Assembly (NCBI RefSeq): GCF_039541575.1
Contig: NZ_BAABGM010000011.1
Span: 1-64,000, forward strand
DNA from: Fodinibacter luteus
GTDB taxonomy: Bacteria; Actinomycetota; Actinomycetes; Actinomycetales; Dermatophilaceae
DNA: 64,000 nt
Direction: 5' to 3'
Shown: piece by piece, positions 50,701-59,166 of the stretch
Layout: every line of letters begins with the position of its first letter
Numbering within the stretch: the first letter of the stretch is position 1
Notes under the pieces: model-generated
Seen by the model: the letters and a program-made list of their open reading frames with translations, nothing else
Databases searched by the model: none
Told to the model about the DNA's origin: nothing
Made by a program: the position numbers and the translations under genes

Positions 50701-51125
50701 GGGGTCTCCTTGCCGGTGCGGGCAGCGGCGAGCGCCTGCTGCTCCTCGGGGGTGAGCGTCGCGTCGGAGGCTCCGCCGACGACGCCCTTGGCGTACGTGC
50801 GCGACTCGCCCCGCGCGTGGATCGAGCTGACGACGAGCCCGTCGCCGTGGTCGTCGACGACGGCGGCGCTGAAGCTGAGCCGGCCGCCCATGTCGCCGAA
50901 GGCGTCGTACCGCACGACCGCGACGTGCCGCAGCGCCTGCCGGAGGTCGGCGCGCAGTGCGGCGAGGTCGGCATCCCCGGCGGGGCGGTGGTGCTCGAGC
51001 GCCGTCAGTCGACGCTGCACGTCCGCCGAGCGCCGCACCAGCACGACGAGCCCCGCGACGAGGACGACCGCGAGCGCGACGGGGATCGCGAGCACGACCG
51101 CTTCGAGGGGGTTGAGTCCGAACAC
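50697..51125 (-). CDS. DUF4446 family protein
   Basis: 142 aa: one N-terminal membrane helix (about 10-30), a coiled-coil-like stretch (RRLTALEHHRP) and the DUF4446 core VAVVRYDAFGDMGGRLSFS, VVSSIHARGESRTYAK. Function unknown; regularly linked to pheA and serS regions in actinobacteria. GTG 51125 with TAGCCT 7 nt upstream. Confidence 0.88.
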   Translation of the reverse strand: MFGLNPLEAVVLAIPVALAVVLVAGLVVLVRRSADVQRRLTALEHHRPAGDADLAALRADLRQALRHVAVVRYDAFGDMGGRLSFSAAVVDDHGDGLVVSSIHARGESRTYAKGVVGGASDATLTPEEQQALAAARTGKETP

Positions 51126-51132
51126 ACGCGAC

Positions 51133-51138
51133 AGGCTA
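51133..51138 (-). promoter_or_regulatory. -10 element of DUF4446-pheA
   Basis: TAGCCT on the minus strand, 7 nt before GTG 51125. Confidence 0.55.
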
Positions 51139-51190
51139 GGCGCTCGACGTGGAGGTGCGCCGACCGTCCCACGTCCGCCCCGCCCCCCTT

Positions 51191-51268
51191 CTCGCGGAGT
51201 CAGGAGCAGCCCGCCGGGTCAGGACCGGGTGCGCTCCTGAGTGGGCGAAGTGCCCCTGAGTTCGCGAG
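51191..51268. repeat. Nested long inverted repeat upstream of the GDT1 gene
   Basis: CTCGCG (51191-51196) pairs with CGCGAG (51263-51268), and TCAGGAGC (51200-51207) with GCTCCTGA (51233-51240). The CTCGCGGAGTCAG arm also matches 51256-51268 at 10 of 13 positions. It ends 14 nt before the -10, so it is not part of a leader RNA. Confidence 0.6.
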
Positions 51269-51281
51269 GTGGGCGCTCCCC

Positions 51282-51287
51282 TAGGGT
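51282..51287 (+). promoter_or_regulatory. -10 element of the GDT1 gene
   Basis: TAGGGT, 6 nt before GTG 51294. Confidence 0.6.
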
Positions 51288-51293
51288 GGCGCC

Positions 51294-51908
51294 GTGGACG
51301 TGGACCTCGCGACCGTGGCCGTCGTGTTCGGCACCATCTTCCTCGTCGAGCTGCCGGACAAGACCTTCATCGCGACGCTCGTCATGTCGACCCGCTTCCG
51401 CCCGCTCCTCGTCTGGGTCGGCGTCTGCCTCGCGTTCCTCGTCCAGACCGCGATCGCCGTGACCGCCGGGGGCCTGCTCGCGCGCCTGCCGCGCACCCCC
51501 GTCGAGGTCTTCGCGTGCGTCATGTTCCTCGTCGGCGGCATCCTGCTGCTGCGCGGCGCCGGGTCGGCCGACGAGCAGGAGGCCGAGACCGAGGCGGAGT
51601 TCGGGGCCAAGGCCGCCCGCCAGGTCGTCGGCTGGCGGGTCGTCACGCTGTGCTTCACGGTGCTCTTCCTCGCCGAGTGGGGCGACCTGTCGCAGATCCT
51701 CACCGCCTCGCTCGTCGTGCGCTACGACGACCCGATGTCGGTGTTCGTCGGGGCGTTCCTCGCGCTCGCGACGGTGTCCGGGCTCGCCGCGGGGCTCGGC
51801 CGCACGCTGCTCACCTGGTTGCGCCTGTCGACGATCCGGCGGATCGGCGGCACGGTCTGCCTGCTGCTCGCCGCCTACACCGCCCTCGAGATCGCCGGGG
51901 TCGTCTGA
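51294..51908 (+). CDS. TMEM165/GDT1 (UPF0016) cation transporter
   Basis: 204 aa with six helices and two E-x-x-D-K/L-T/S motifs (ELPDKTF in helix 1, EWGDLSQ in helix 4), the family ion-binding signature. Bacterial homologues export Mn(II). The 3' end overlaps the convergent GT87 gene by 34 nt. Confidence 0.9.
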   Translation: MDVDLATVAVVFGTIFLVELPDKTFIATLVMSTRFRPLLVWVGVCLAFLVQTAIAVTAGGLLARLPRTPVEVFACVMFLVGGILLLRGAGSADEQEAETEAEFGAKAARQVVGWRVVTLCFTVLFLAEWGDLSQILTASLVVRYDDPMSVFVGAFLALATVSGLAAGLGRTLLTWLRLSTIRRIGGTVCLLLAAYTALEIAGVV

Positions 51909-53140
51909 CCGGAGCCGGCCGGCGGTGCCGGAGCCACGGCATCCAGGTCGTCACGGCTGACCCACCACAGCAGCACGAGCGCGGCGAGGGCCCCGAAGAC
52001 GTCGGCGTTCTGCAGCACGCGCCCGGGGAGCTCGGGCCAGTCGCGCTGGTTGAGCCACGAGATGCCCCACCACGGCAGCCGGCACAGGAAGAACGCCGTG
52101 ACCCCGGCACCGGCCCACAACCGGCGGCGCTCGCGCAGCGGGTCGGCACCGAGCAGGGCGAAGACGACGACGACGACCCAGTGGAAGTGGTGGATCCACG
52201 CGACGGGCGACAGCAGGCAGGCCATGAGCCCCACCGCGGCGACCTCACCGATCGAGTCGCCGCGCTCGTGGAAGCGGCGGGCCAGCCAGAAGCCGAACAC
52301 CCCGACGACGGCGACGCACCCGAGCCAGAGGACCGTGCCCGGCATCCCGTCGGGGCCGACGCGCAGCAGGAAGCCGCGCAGGGACTGGTTCGACGTGCCC
52401 ATGTTCGGCCCGAGCCGGGCGGGGTCCTGCAGCGCCCCGCCCCAGAACGCGAACGACGCCTGCGGGAGCAGCACCCAGGCACCGAGCGTCACCCCCACTG
52501 CCGTGCCCACCGCGGTCGCCGCCTCGCGCCAGCGCCGGGTGACGAGGAAGTGCACGACGAAGACGCCCGGCGTCAGCTTCACCGCCATGGCGAGGCCGAC
52601 GAGCACCCCCCGCGGCACCCGGCGCAGCACCCTGGGCCGCGGCTCGCGCAGGTCCATGAGGCACGCGAGGACGATGAAGGCGTTGACCTGCCCGAACCGG
52701 ATGCCGTCGCTCACGGGGTGCAGCCACAGCATCGGCGCGGTGAGCAGGGCGAGCGCGAGGGGCACCCACGGGCCGGCGCGGTGGATGAGGCGGTACCCCG
52801 CGTACCAGACGATCGCCGTCGTCGCGAGCACCTGCAGGCCGGTCCACAGCCAGCCGGCGGCGCCGAACGGCACGAGCGCGAGCGGGATGGCGAGCAGGGC
52901 CGCGAACGGCGGGTAGGTGAACGGGAGCAGCTGCGGGCTCTCCGTGAGCGTGGCGTAGACCGGCCGGCCGGTGAGGATGGAGACGCCCGCCTCCCGGTAG
53001 ACCTCGACGTCGACCTGCCACTGGTCGAGCGGCCAGAAGACGAGGTAGCGCAGGACGACGGGCGTGGCGGCGAGGGCGACGAGGAGCGCCGCGAGGAGCC
53101 AGCGGTGCCGGGGGACGGTGCCGCTCGGTCGGGTGCCCAC
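51875..53140 (-). CDS. GT87 (DUF2029) mannosyltransferase-like membrane protein
   Basis: 421 aa, about ten helices. DVEVYREAGVSILTGRPVYA near the N-terminus carries the acidic residues of the GT-C loop; FTYPPFAALLAIPLALVP and MAVKLTPGVFVVHFL are typical GT87 marks. Probably adds mannose from polyprenyl phosphate to envelope lipids. GTG 53140 has CAGAAT 6 nt upstream. Confidence 0.85.
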   Translation of the reverse strand: MGTRPSGTVPRHRWLLAALLVALAATPVVLRYLVFWPLDQWQVDVEVYREAGVSILTGRPVYATLTESPQLLPFTYPPFAALLAIPLALVPFGAAGWLWTGLQVLATTAIVWYAGYRLIHRAGPWVPLALALLTAPMLWLHPVSDGIRFGQVNAFIVLACLMDLREPRPRVLRRVPRGVLVGLAMAVKLTPGVFVVHFLVTRRWREAATAVGTAVGVTLGAWVLLPQASFAFWGGALQDPARLGPNMGTSNQSLRGFLLRVGPDGMPGTVLWLGCVAVVGVFGFWLARRFHERGDSIGEVAAVGLMACLLSPVAWIHHFHWVVVVVFALLGADPLRERRRLWAGAGVTAFFLCRLPWWGISWLNQRDWPELPGRVLQNADVFGALAALVLLWWVSRDDLDAVAPAPPAGSGQTTPAISRAV

Positions 53141-53246
53141 TCCCCCATTCTGGTGGTGCCGGCGCGCCACCCGGCATCCGGCCGGTGCCCCAGCGACCTG
53201 AGAGGATGCTTGGCCGGGGGATTCGGGCCCGCACGCCGCCGACCCG

Positions 53247-53252
53247 TACCGT
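53247..53252 (+). promoter_or_regulatory. -10 element of the 729-aa membrane protein gene
   Basis: TACCGT, 6 nt before GTG 53259. Confidence 0.6.
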
Positions 53253-53258
53253 GGGGCC

Positions 53259-55448
53259 GTGTTGCGCAGAGCCCTCGCCGTCACGGTCGCCCTGGCGACC
53301 CTCGTCGTGGGTCTCGTCGTCGGCTCGGCGGCCTGGCCGAGCCAGGCGTCGGCGGCGGTGACGACGGCGACGGACGAGCCGGCGGGGGCGGTCGTCGTCG
53401 TCGGGACCGGCGGCATCAGCTGGTCCGACGTCGACGAGCAGACGACCCCGAACCTGTGGCTCCTCCTGCGCGACGGCTCCGCCGCGGCCCTGTCGGTGCG
53501 CTCGGTGCACTCCAACACCTGCCCGGTCGACGGCTGGCTCGGGCTCTCGTCGGGCAGCCGCGCCGCCGGCCCGCGTCCGGGCGAGGCCCCGAACCCCGTC
53601 GACCGGCCGTGCACGCCGCCACCGACCGTCACCGACGGCGTCGTCGCCGCGTGGCCGACGTACGAGGCGGCCGCGGCCGAGACCCGCTTCGACGCGCGGC
53701 TCGGCCTGCTCGGGGCCACCGCGGCGGCCGGGGGCCTGTGCGTCAAGGCGGTCGACCCCTACGCGGCGGTCGGGGGCGCCCGCCCCGACGGCCGCGTCGA
53801 GCACTACGCCGCGTGGACCTCGGAGCGCATGCTCGAGGACCTCAATGCCTGCCCGGTCACCCTCGTCGACGTCGGCTCGCTGCGCGACCCGGACGACGTC
53901 GCCGACGGGGAGTCGGTCACCACGTCGCGCGCCGAGCAGCTGGCCGAGATCGACGCGCGCATCGGGCAGGTCATCGAGGCCGGACCGAACGGCGCCGACT
54001 ACGTCGTCACGTCGATGTCGGATGCCGGGGTGAGCGAGCGGCTGCGCCTCGTCGTCGCGCGTGGCCCGCACTTCGGTCCGGGCGTGCTCGTGTCCGGCTC
54101 GACGAAGCAGACCGGGCTCGCCCAGCTGTCCGACGTCACCGCGACGGTGCTCGCCTCGGTCGGGCTGCCCGTGCCGGATGCCGTGGGCGGCTCGCCGCTC
54201 ACGAGCGACCCGGCGCCCGACAACTCGGTGCAGCGGGCGCAGGCCCGGCTCACCATGCTCAGCGACTACGACGAGGCGAGCCACGACGTCCACGGGCTCG
54301 TCGAGCCGTTCTTCACCGTCTTCGCCTACGGCCAGCTCGTCATCTACCTCCTCGTCCTGCTCGTGTGGAAGGGCCGGCTCGGCACCGACCGCAGCCGGGT
54401 CACGGTGCTCTCGCGGGTGCGGGTGCTCTCCGTCGTCGCGGCCTCGGTGCCGGTGTCGACCTTCCTCGCCAACCTGCTGCCGTGGTGGCGCTTCCCGGTC
54501 GAGATGCTCTCGGTCGTGCTCGCCGTCGGCCTGTTCGTCGCGGCCATCTCGACGGTGGCGCTGCGCGGCCCGTGGCGGCACTGGGCCCTCGGGCCGATGG
54601 CGGTCGTCTCGGCGACGACGATGCTCGTGCTCGCCGTCGACGTCATGACGGGGTCGAGGCTGCAGCTGTCCTCCCTCATGGGGCTGCAGCCGGTCGTCGC
54701 CGGCCGGTTCTACGGCATGGGCAACCCCACCTTCGCGCTCTTCGCGACGTCCACCATCCTGCTGTGCACCGCGGTGTCGTCGTGGCTCGTGCTCGCCGGC
54801 CGGCGGCGGGCCGCGGCGGTCGCCGTGGGTGTCATCGGCGGCTTCGCGGTCGTCGTCGACGCGATGCCCTTCTGGGGCGCCGACGGCGGCGGGCCGCCCG
54901 CGCTCGTGCCGGGCCTGGCCTACCTCGTCCTCGCGGTGCTCGGCCTGCGGCTCACGTGGCAGCGGGCCCTGCTCGTCGCGGCCGGGGTCGTCGGGCTCTT
55001 CTTCCTCATCGCCGGGGCCGACTGGCTGCGCGAGCCGGCCTCCCGCAGCCACCTCGGCCGGTTCGTCCAGGCGATCATCGACGGCAACGCCCTCGACATC
55101 GTCGTGCGCAAGGCCCAGCAGAACGTCGAGATCCTGCTCGGCAACGCCCCCCTGACCCTCCTCGTGCCGGCGGCACTCCTCTTCGTCATCTACGTCCTCG
55201 CCCGGCCGACCTCCTGGGGCTCTCGGGCGATGCAGCGCTCGTACGACCAGGCGCCCACCCTCCGGGCGGGCCTCATCGCCCTCCTCATCACGCTGAGCAT
55301 CGGCTTCCTCGTCAACGACTCCGGCGTCGCGATCCCGGCGGTCGGGGCCACGCTCGCCGTGCCGCTCATCGTGTCGGTGTCGGTGAGCTACCTGCTCGAC
55401 GAGGCGCGCGCCACCGCCCAGACCCGCTCCGCGCGCCGGCGGCGATGA
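53259..55448 (+). CDS. Large membrane protein with exported alkaline-phosphatase-like domain
   Basis: 729 aa. Signal peptide (about 1-32, ending SQASA), an extracytoplasmic domain to about residue 350 with GTGGISWSDVDEQTTPNLW and SDAGVSERLRLVV as in alkaline-phosphatase-fold proteins, then about ten helices. This class is conserved in actinobacterial envelope loci; its function is unknown. Overlaps the convergent MptB-like gene by 83 nt. Confidence 0.75.
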   Translation: MLRRALAVTVALATLVVGLVVGSAAWPSQASAAVTTATDEPAGAVVVVGTGGISWSDVDEQTTPNLWLLLRDGSAAALSVRSVHSNTCPVDGWLGLSSGSRAAGPRPGEAPNPVDRPCTPPPTVTDGVVAAWPTYEAAAAETRFDARLGLLGATAAAGGLCVKAVDPYAAVGGARPDGRVEHYAAWTSERMLEDLNACPVTLVDVGSLRDPDDVADGESVTTSRAEQLAEIDARIGQVIEAGPNGADYVVTSMSDAGVSERLRLVVARGPHFGPGVLVSGSTKQTGLAQLSDVTATVLASVGLPVPDAVGGSPLTSDPAPDNSVQRAQARLTMLSDYDEASHDVHGLVEPFFTVFAYGQLVIYLLVLLVWKGRLGTDRSRVTVLSRVRVLSVVAASVPVSTFLANLLPWWRFPVEMLSVVLAVGLFVAAISTVALRGPWRHWALGPMAVVSATTMLVLAVDVMTGSRLQLSSLMGLQPVVAGRFYGMGNPTFALFATSTILLCTAVSSWLVLAGRRRAAAVAVGVIGGFAVVVDAMPFWGADGGGPPALVPGLAYLVLAVLGLRLTWQRALLVAAGVVGLFFLIAGADWLREPASRSHLGRFVQAIIDGNALDIVVRKAQQNVEILLGNAPLTLLVPAALLFVIYVLARPTSWGSRAMQRSYDQAPTLRAGLIALLITLSIGFLVNDSGVAIPAVGATLAVPLIVSVSVSYLLDEARATAQTRSARRRR

Positions 55449-56868
55449 CGACGACCCAGAGCACGAGGCCCACCCAGGGCACGACACCCCGGCGCACCCC
55501 GAGCGTGAGGTCCTCGACGGCCGGAGTCATCCCGAGCACCCGGCCGGGCACGTAGGCCACCGCGAGCGCGACGAGCCGCACGAGGGCGACGACGTCGACG
55601 ATCCCGGGCCGCACCGCGGGCAGGGCGGCCCACGCGAGCAGGTCGTACCACGGCAGCGAGTACGGGGCGGCGAGCGAGTAGGCGAGCGTGAGGCAGGCGG
55701 TGACCCACAGGGCCACCGCGGCGGTCGCCGTCGTCGTCGCAGGTGCGGTCGGGGCGGCGGGGCGGCTGATGCGCAGCAGGCACCAGGCGAGCACGACCGC
55801 GAGCACCGCAGCCGAGAGGCTGATGGCGAGCCGGGTCGTGTCCTCGCCGTTGGCGTCGCGGGCCCACTCGAGCACCGGCCGCCACGGCGTGGCGAGCGAG
55901 ACCGCCTGCCGCGAGCGGACCAGCTGGTCGTAGACGTGCGGGCCGGCCCACGCGTGCAGGGCCACCGCGACGACGGCGAACCCCGCGACGAGCGACCCGA
56001 CGAGGCGGGCCAACCGCGCGGAGCGGTGCCCGACCACCCACCACGCGGCGACGACCCCCACGCCGACGACGGCATACGTGAACTTCGTCGAGCCGGCGCC
56101 CGCGACGAGCCCGCCGCCGAGGGCCGCGCCGACCGGACCCGGCCGCCCCGCGACGACGGCGACCGCCGCGACCGCCAAGGCCGCCGCGACGACGTCGACG
56201 TGCGCGCCGAGCACCCCGACGCCGAGCACGAGCGGGTTGAGGGTCCACAGCACGTCGACGCGCCCGTGCACGCCGGGGCCGAGCACCCGCCGGAGCAGCC
56301 AGCGCACGATGAGCCAGGCGAGCACGACGACGACCTGCCACACCCAGACGCCCTGCCGCAGCGAGTCGCCCCCGAGGTGGGCGGCCAGGCCGTGCAGGAG
56401 CGTGGCGAGGGGGCCGTAGACGCTCGGCTCGGTCGTCCACGGCTCCTCGACCCGGCTCGTCACCGGGTCGGACCCGCCCGCCCACTCGACCGGGGCCTCG
56501 ACCCACGGGTCGCCGCCCCCGACGAGGATGCGCCCGTAGGCGAGGTAGTTGACGTGGTCGGCCGACCCGAACGGCGCCGTGAGCAGGGCGAGCACGCCGA
56601 GGCCGACCGGCACCGCCCACGACCGCAGGGCTGCCACCCGTCCCCGGAGCCCGAGGTACACGGCCACGCCCCCGAGCAGGTAGGCCGTCCACAGCACGGC
56701 CGTGACCGCCGCGGGCGACAACGCGACGGGGAGCAGCTGGCCCGGCGCCCAGCCGCGGGGGGCCAGGTCGGGCAGGGCCGCGTTCGGCGCGCCGGCCCCG
56801 ACGACGAGCAGCAGGGCGACGGACAGACCGACGCACAGCCGGTGGGTCCGGGTCAGCCCCGGTGCCAC
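55366..56868 (-). CDS. MptB-like polyprenol-phosphomannose mannosyltransferase
   Basis: 500 aa GT-C membrane enzyme with about 12 helices. Candidate catalytic region SADHVNYLAYGRILVGGGDP, then PSVYGPLATLLHG; KFTYAVVG and LPWYDLLAWAALP follow. Resembles alpha-1,6-mannosyltransferases MptA/MptB that build lipomannan. GTG 56868 overlaps the GT2 stop by 16 nt; the 5' end is otherwise uncertain. Confidence 0.8.
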   Translation of the reverse strand: MAPGLTRTHRLCVGLSVALLLVVGAGAPNAALPDLAPRGWAPGQLLPVALSPAAVTAVLWTAYLLGGVAVYLGLRGRVAALRSWAVPVGLGVLALLTAPFGSADHVNYLAYGRILVGGGDPWVEAPVEWAGGSDPVTSRVEEPWTTEPSVYGPLATLLHGLAAHLGGDSLRQGVWVWQVVVVLAWLIVRWLLRRVLGPGVHGRVDVLWTLNPLVLGVGVLGAHVDVVAAALAVAAVAVVAGRPGPVGAALGGGLVAGAGSTKFTYAVVGVGVVAAWWVVGHRSARLARLVGSLVAGFAVVAVALHAWAGPHVYDQLVRSRQAVSLATPWRPVLEWARDANGEDTTRLAISLSAAVLAVVLAWCLLRISRPAAPTAPATTTATAAVALWVTACLTLAYSLAAPYSLPWYDLLAWAALPAVRPGIVDVVALVRLVALAVAYVPGRVLGMTPAVEDLTLGVRRGVVPWVGLVLWVVVIAAGARSGSGRWRAPRRAGSSPTPTR

Positions 56869-57611
56869 GGCCGCCAGCCGCGCCGCACGAGCGCGAGCCA
56901 CACGTCGCGGTACTGCCCGGCCCGGTGCAGCTGGCCCCGCCAGTCCGAGCCGCTCACCCGGTGCTGCAGCTCGCACGGCACCTCGACGACGGTCAGGCCC
57001 GCGCGCAGCACGTCGACGGTGAGGGCGGTCTCGACCCCCCAGCCGCGCGCGAGCGGGGTCGCCGACTCGAACGCCCGAGGGCTGAGGCAACGCATGCCCG
57101 ACAGGGGCTGGACCGCCGTGAAGCCGGTGAGGCGCCGGATGCCGTCGCGGGCGAGGTTGACGACGAGGCCCCGCCCGCCACCGGTCGTGAGCTGCGCCGG
57201 CAGGGTGGCGATCGTCATGTCGGCGGTGCCGTCGAGCACGGGGGTCGTGAGCACCCCGAGGTTGGCCGCGGTCTCCTGCAGGTCGCCGTCGACGAAGAGG
57301 AGCGCGGCGGCACCCGCCGCGGGACGGACGCGCCCGGCATCCGCCGCGTCGAGCTCGCGCACCCGCCGGACCCCCGTCTCGAGGGCCGCCGCCTTGCCGC
57401 GGTTGCGCTCGTGGCGCACGACGTCGGCGCCGGCCTCGCGGGCGACCCGGGCGGTGTCGTCGCTGCTGCCGTCGTCGACGACGACGACCCGGGCCACCCC
57501 GGGAAGCGACGCCACCGCGCGCACGGTGGCCGCGATGCGGTCGGCCTCGTCCTTGCAGGGGACGACGGCGGCGACCGTGGCGCCGGGGACGGCCCCGGGG
57601 AGGTCACCCAT
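56853..57611 (-). CDS. GT2 family glycosyltransferase (DPM/DPG-synthase like)
   Basis: 252 aa. GT-A fold: AVVPCKDEADRIAATVRA, VVVDDGSSDDTA, NRGKAAALETG and FVDGDLQ with the metal-binding DxD. Likely makes polyprenyl-phosphate sugar for the adjacent GT-C enzyme, with which it overlaps. ATG 57611 preferred over GTG/ATG further upstream. Confidence 0.85.
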   Translation of the reverse strand: MGDLPGAVPGATVAAVVPCKDEADRIAATVRAVASLPGVARVVVVDDGSSDDTARVAREAGADVVRHERNRGKAAALETGVRRVRELDAADAGRVRPAAGAAALLFVDGDLQETAANLGVLTTPVLDGTADMTIATLPAQLTTGGGRGLVVNLARDGIRRLTGFTAVQPLSGMRCLSPRAFESATPLARGWGVETALTVDVLRAGLTVVEVPCELQHRVSGSDWRGQLHRAGQYRDVWLALVRRGWRPWHRG

Positions 57612-57701
57612 CGCCGGCACCCGCCCCGTCCACCCCGCGGCGGGTGCGCACGTGGTTGCCGGGGCGACCACCTCCGCACTCGGGGCCGGGGCGGGGGGAC
57701 A

Positions 57702-58592
57702 TCAGCGGAGGGTGACCTGGCGGCTCAGCAGGCCCGCGCGGGCCCGGCGCTCGTCGGCGCCAAGCGGTGCGTCGGACGCGAGGGCGGCCGCGTACCGCTC
57801 CCCCCAGGCGGCGAGCTCGTCCTCGTGGTCGCCCGGCTCAAGCCCCGGGTCGAGGTCCCAGACCGGGACGAGCAGGCCGCAGGCGCGGAACGCGCCGAGG
57901 AGGCGCGAGTCGCCGCCGAGCCCGTCGTCTCCGGCGGCGTGCAACCGGGACAGCGCGTCGGTGGCGGCGTCCTCGTCGTCGGGGAGCACGAGGCGGATGT
58001 GCGCCCGCTCCCCGATGCGTACCCAGTACGCCGACGGCAGCGCCGTCATGGCCGTCGTGGGGACGACCGTCTCGTTCGCCCGCTCGAGCGAGGCCGCGGC
58101 ATCCCCCTCGAGCTCCTGCCCCTCGACCCAGAAGTCGAAGCCCTCGTGGACGGTGACGTCGAAGGTGGAGTCCGCGGCGAGGACGTCCTGCAGCCGTGGG
58201 CTGTCGGCGGTGACCTGCTCGGTCGTGACGACCGGGCTGCCGGGCTCGGCGGCGAGGGCCGCGAGCAGCTGGGCCGCGAGGTCGCGCGACGCGTCACCGC
58301 TCGAGTTGCCCGACTGGGTGCCGATGAGCACCGTGCCGTCGGAGCGGTGCAGGCCCGGCCACGCCATCGGCAGCACCGTGGCGACGGTGACCGTGCCGGG
58401 CGCACCGTCGGGCACGTGCTCGGGACGGACCGTGACGACGGCGGTCGCCGCGGGGAGGATCTCGCGCAGGGCGACCCAGTCGGTCTCGCCGACGAGCCCC
58501 TCGAACGGGCGGCGCACGAAGGGCACCGGGCCGGGGCGCGAGCGGCGGGTGCCGGTGTCGGAGCCACGCTGACGTCGAGATGCCTTGCCCAT
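57702..58592 (-). CDS. DUF5926 family protein
   Basis: 296 aa: MGKASRRQRG start, RRPFEGLVGETDWVALRE, TQSGNSSGDASRDLA, and VHEGFDFWVEGQEL. Basic N-terminal tail. Conserved in actinobacteria; function unknown. ATG 58592 with TAGGGT 7 nt upstream. Confidence 0.82.
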   Translation of the reverse strand: MGKASRRQRGSDTGTRRSRPGPVPFVRRPFEGLVGETDWVALREILPAATAVVTVRPEHVPDGAPGTVTVATVLPMAWPGLHRSDGTVLIGTQSGNSSGDASRDLAAQLLAALAAEPGSPVVTTEQVTADSPRLQDVLAADSTFDVTVHEGFDFWVEGQELEGDAAASLERANETVVPTTAMTALPSAYWVRIGERAHIRLVLPDDEDAATDALSRLHAAGDDGLGGDSRLLGAFRACGLLVPVWDLDPGLEPGDHEDELAAWGERYAAALASDAPLGADERRARAGLLSRQVTLR

Positions 58593-58599
58593 GCGCGCC

Positions 58600-58605
58600 A
58601 CCCTA
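58600..58605 (-). promoter_or_regulatory. -10 element of the DUF5926 gene
   Basis: TAGGGT on the minus strand, 7 nt before ATG 58592. Confidence 0.55.
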
Positions 58606-58635
58606 ACGGGGGGTGCACCGGCCCCGTGGCAGCGC

Positions 58636-59154
58636 TCAGGTGGCGCGGCGGCGGCTCGGGCCGCCGAGGGTGGCCCACACGACGTTGCCGGTGCGGTCCT
58701 CGGTGACGCCCCACTCGTGGGCGATCGAGCGCACGATGCGCAGGCCGCGGCCGGAGGACAGCCACACGGTGCGGGGGGCGGGCCGGGGCACGGACTCACC
58801 GCCCCCGTCGGTGACCTCGACCTCGACGACGTCGCCGCGGATCTTCCAGCGCACCCGGATCGTGCCGTCGGACAGCGGCCGGGCGTGCCGGACGGCGTTC
58901 GTGAGCAGCTCGGAGGCGACGATCTCCGCCTCGTCGACGATCTCCTCGGGCAGGTCGCGGGTCTGCAGGTCGTCGACGACCTCGCGGCGGATCCTGCCGA
59001 CCGAGGCCGGCTCGTGGGGGGGGCGGACGGTGACGATGACGCTCTCGGCGCCCGGCCCCGGTGACTCGCTCACGAGGAGGCCGGTCTGACCCGTGCGCCG
59101 GGTGACGCCGCCCTCGTCCGGTCCGGCCGCGTCGTCGTCGTGGTGCGCGCTCAC
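58636..59154 (-). CDS. RsbW-like ATP-binding protein (anti-sigma type)
   Basis: 172 aa. GHKL ATPase fold with the N box IVASELLTNAVRHAR, the G1-like TDGGGES and SGRGLRIVRSIAHEWGV. Such proteins are serine kinases that hold sigma factors or act in stress signalling; no partner anti-anti-sigma gene is adjacent. GTG 59154. Confidence 0.85.
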   Translation of the reverse strand: MSAHHDDDAAGPDEGGVTRRTGQTGLLVSESPGPGAESVIVTVRPPHEPASVGRIRREVVDDLQTRDLPEEIVDEAEIVASELLTNAVRHARPLSDGTIRVRWKIRGDVVEVEVTDGGGESVPRPAPRTVWLSSGRGLRIVRSIAHEWGVTEDRTGNVVWATLGGPSRRRAT

Positions 59155-59160
59155 GGTGAC

Positions 59161-59166
59161 AACCTA
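59161..59166 (-). promoter_or_regulatory. -10 element of the RsbW-like gene
   Basis: TAGGTT on the minus strand, 6 nt before GTG 59154. Confidence 0.55.

Noticed and set aside
51126..51293. Manganese riboswitch before the GDT1 transporter gene
   Set aside because: The -10 is 6 nt from the start codon, so no leader RNA would exist; the inverted repeat lies upstream of the promoter.
51269..55555. Open frame of over 1400 codons on the plus strand
   Set aside because: Spans several real genes on both strands; the composition is Arg/Pro/Gly/Ala-rich and without any recognisable motif.
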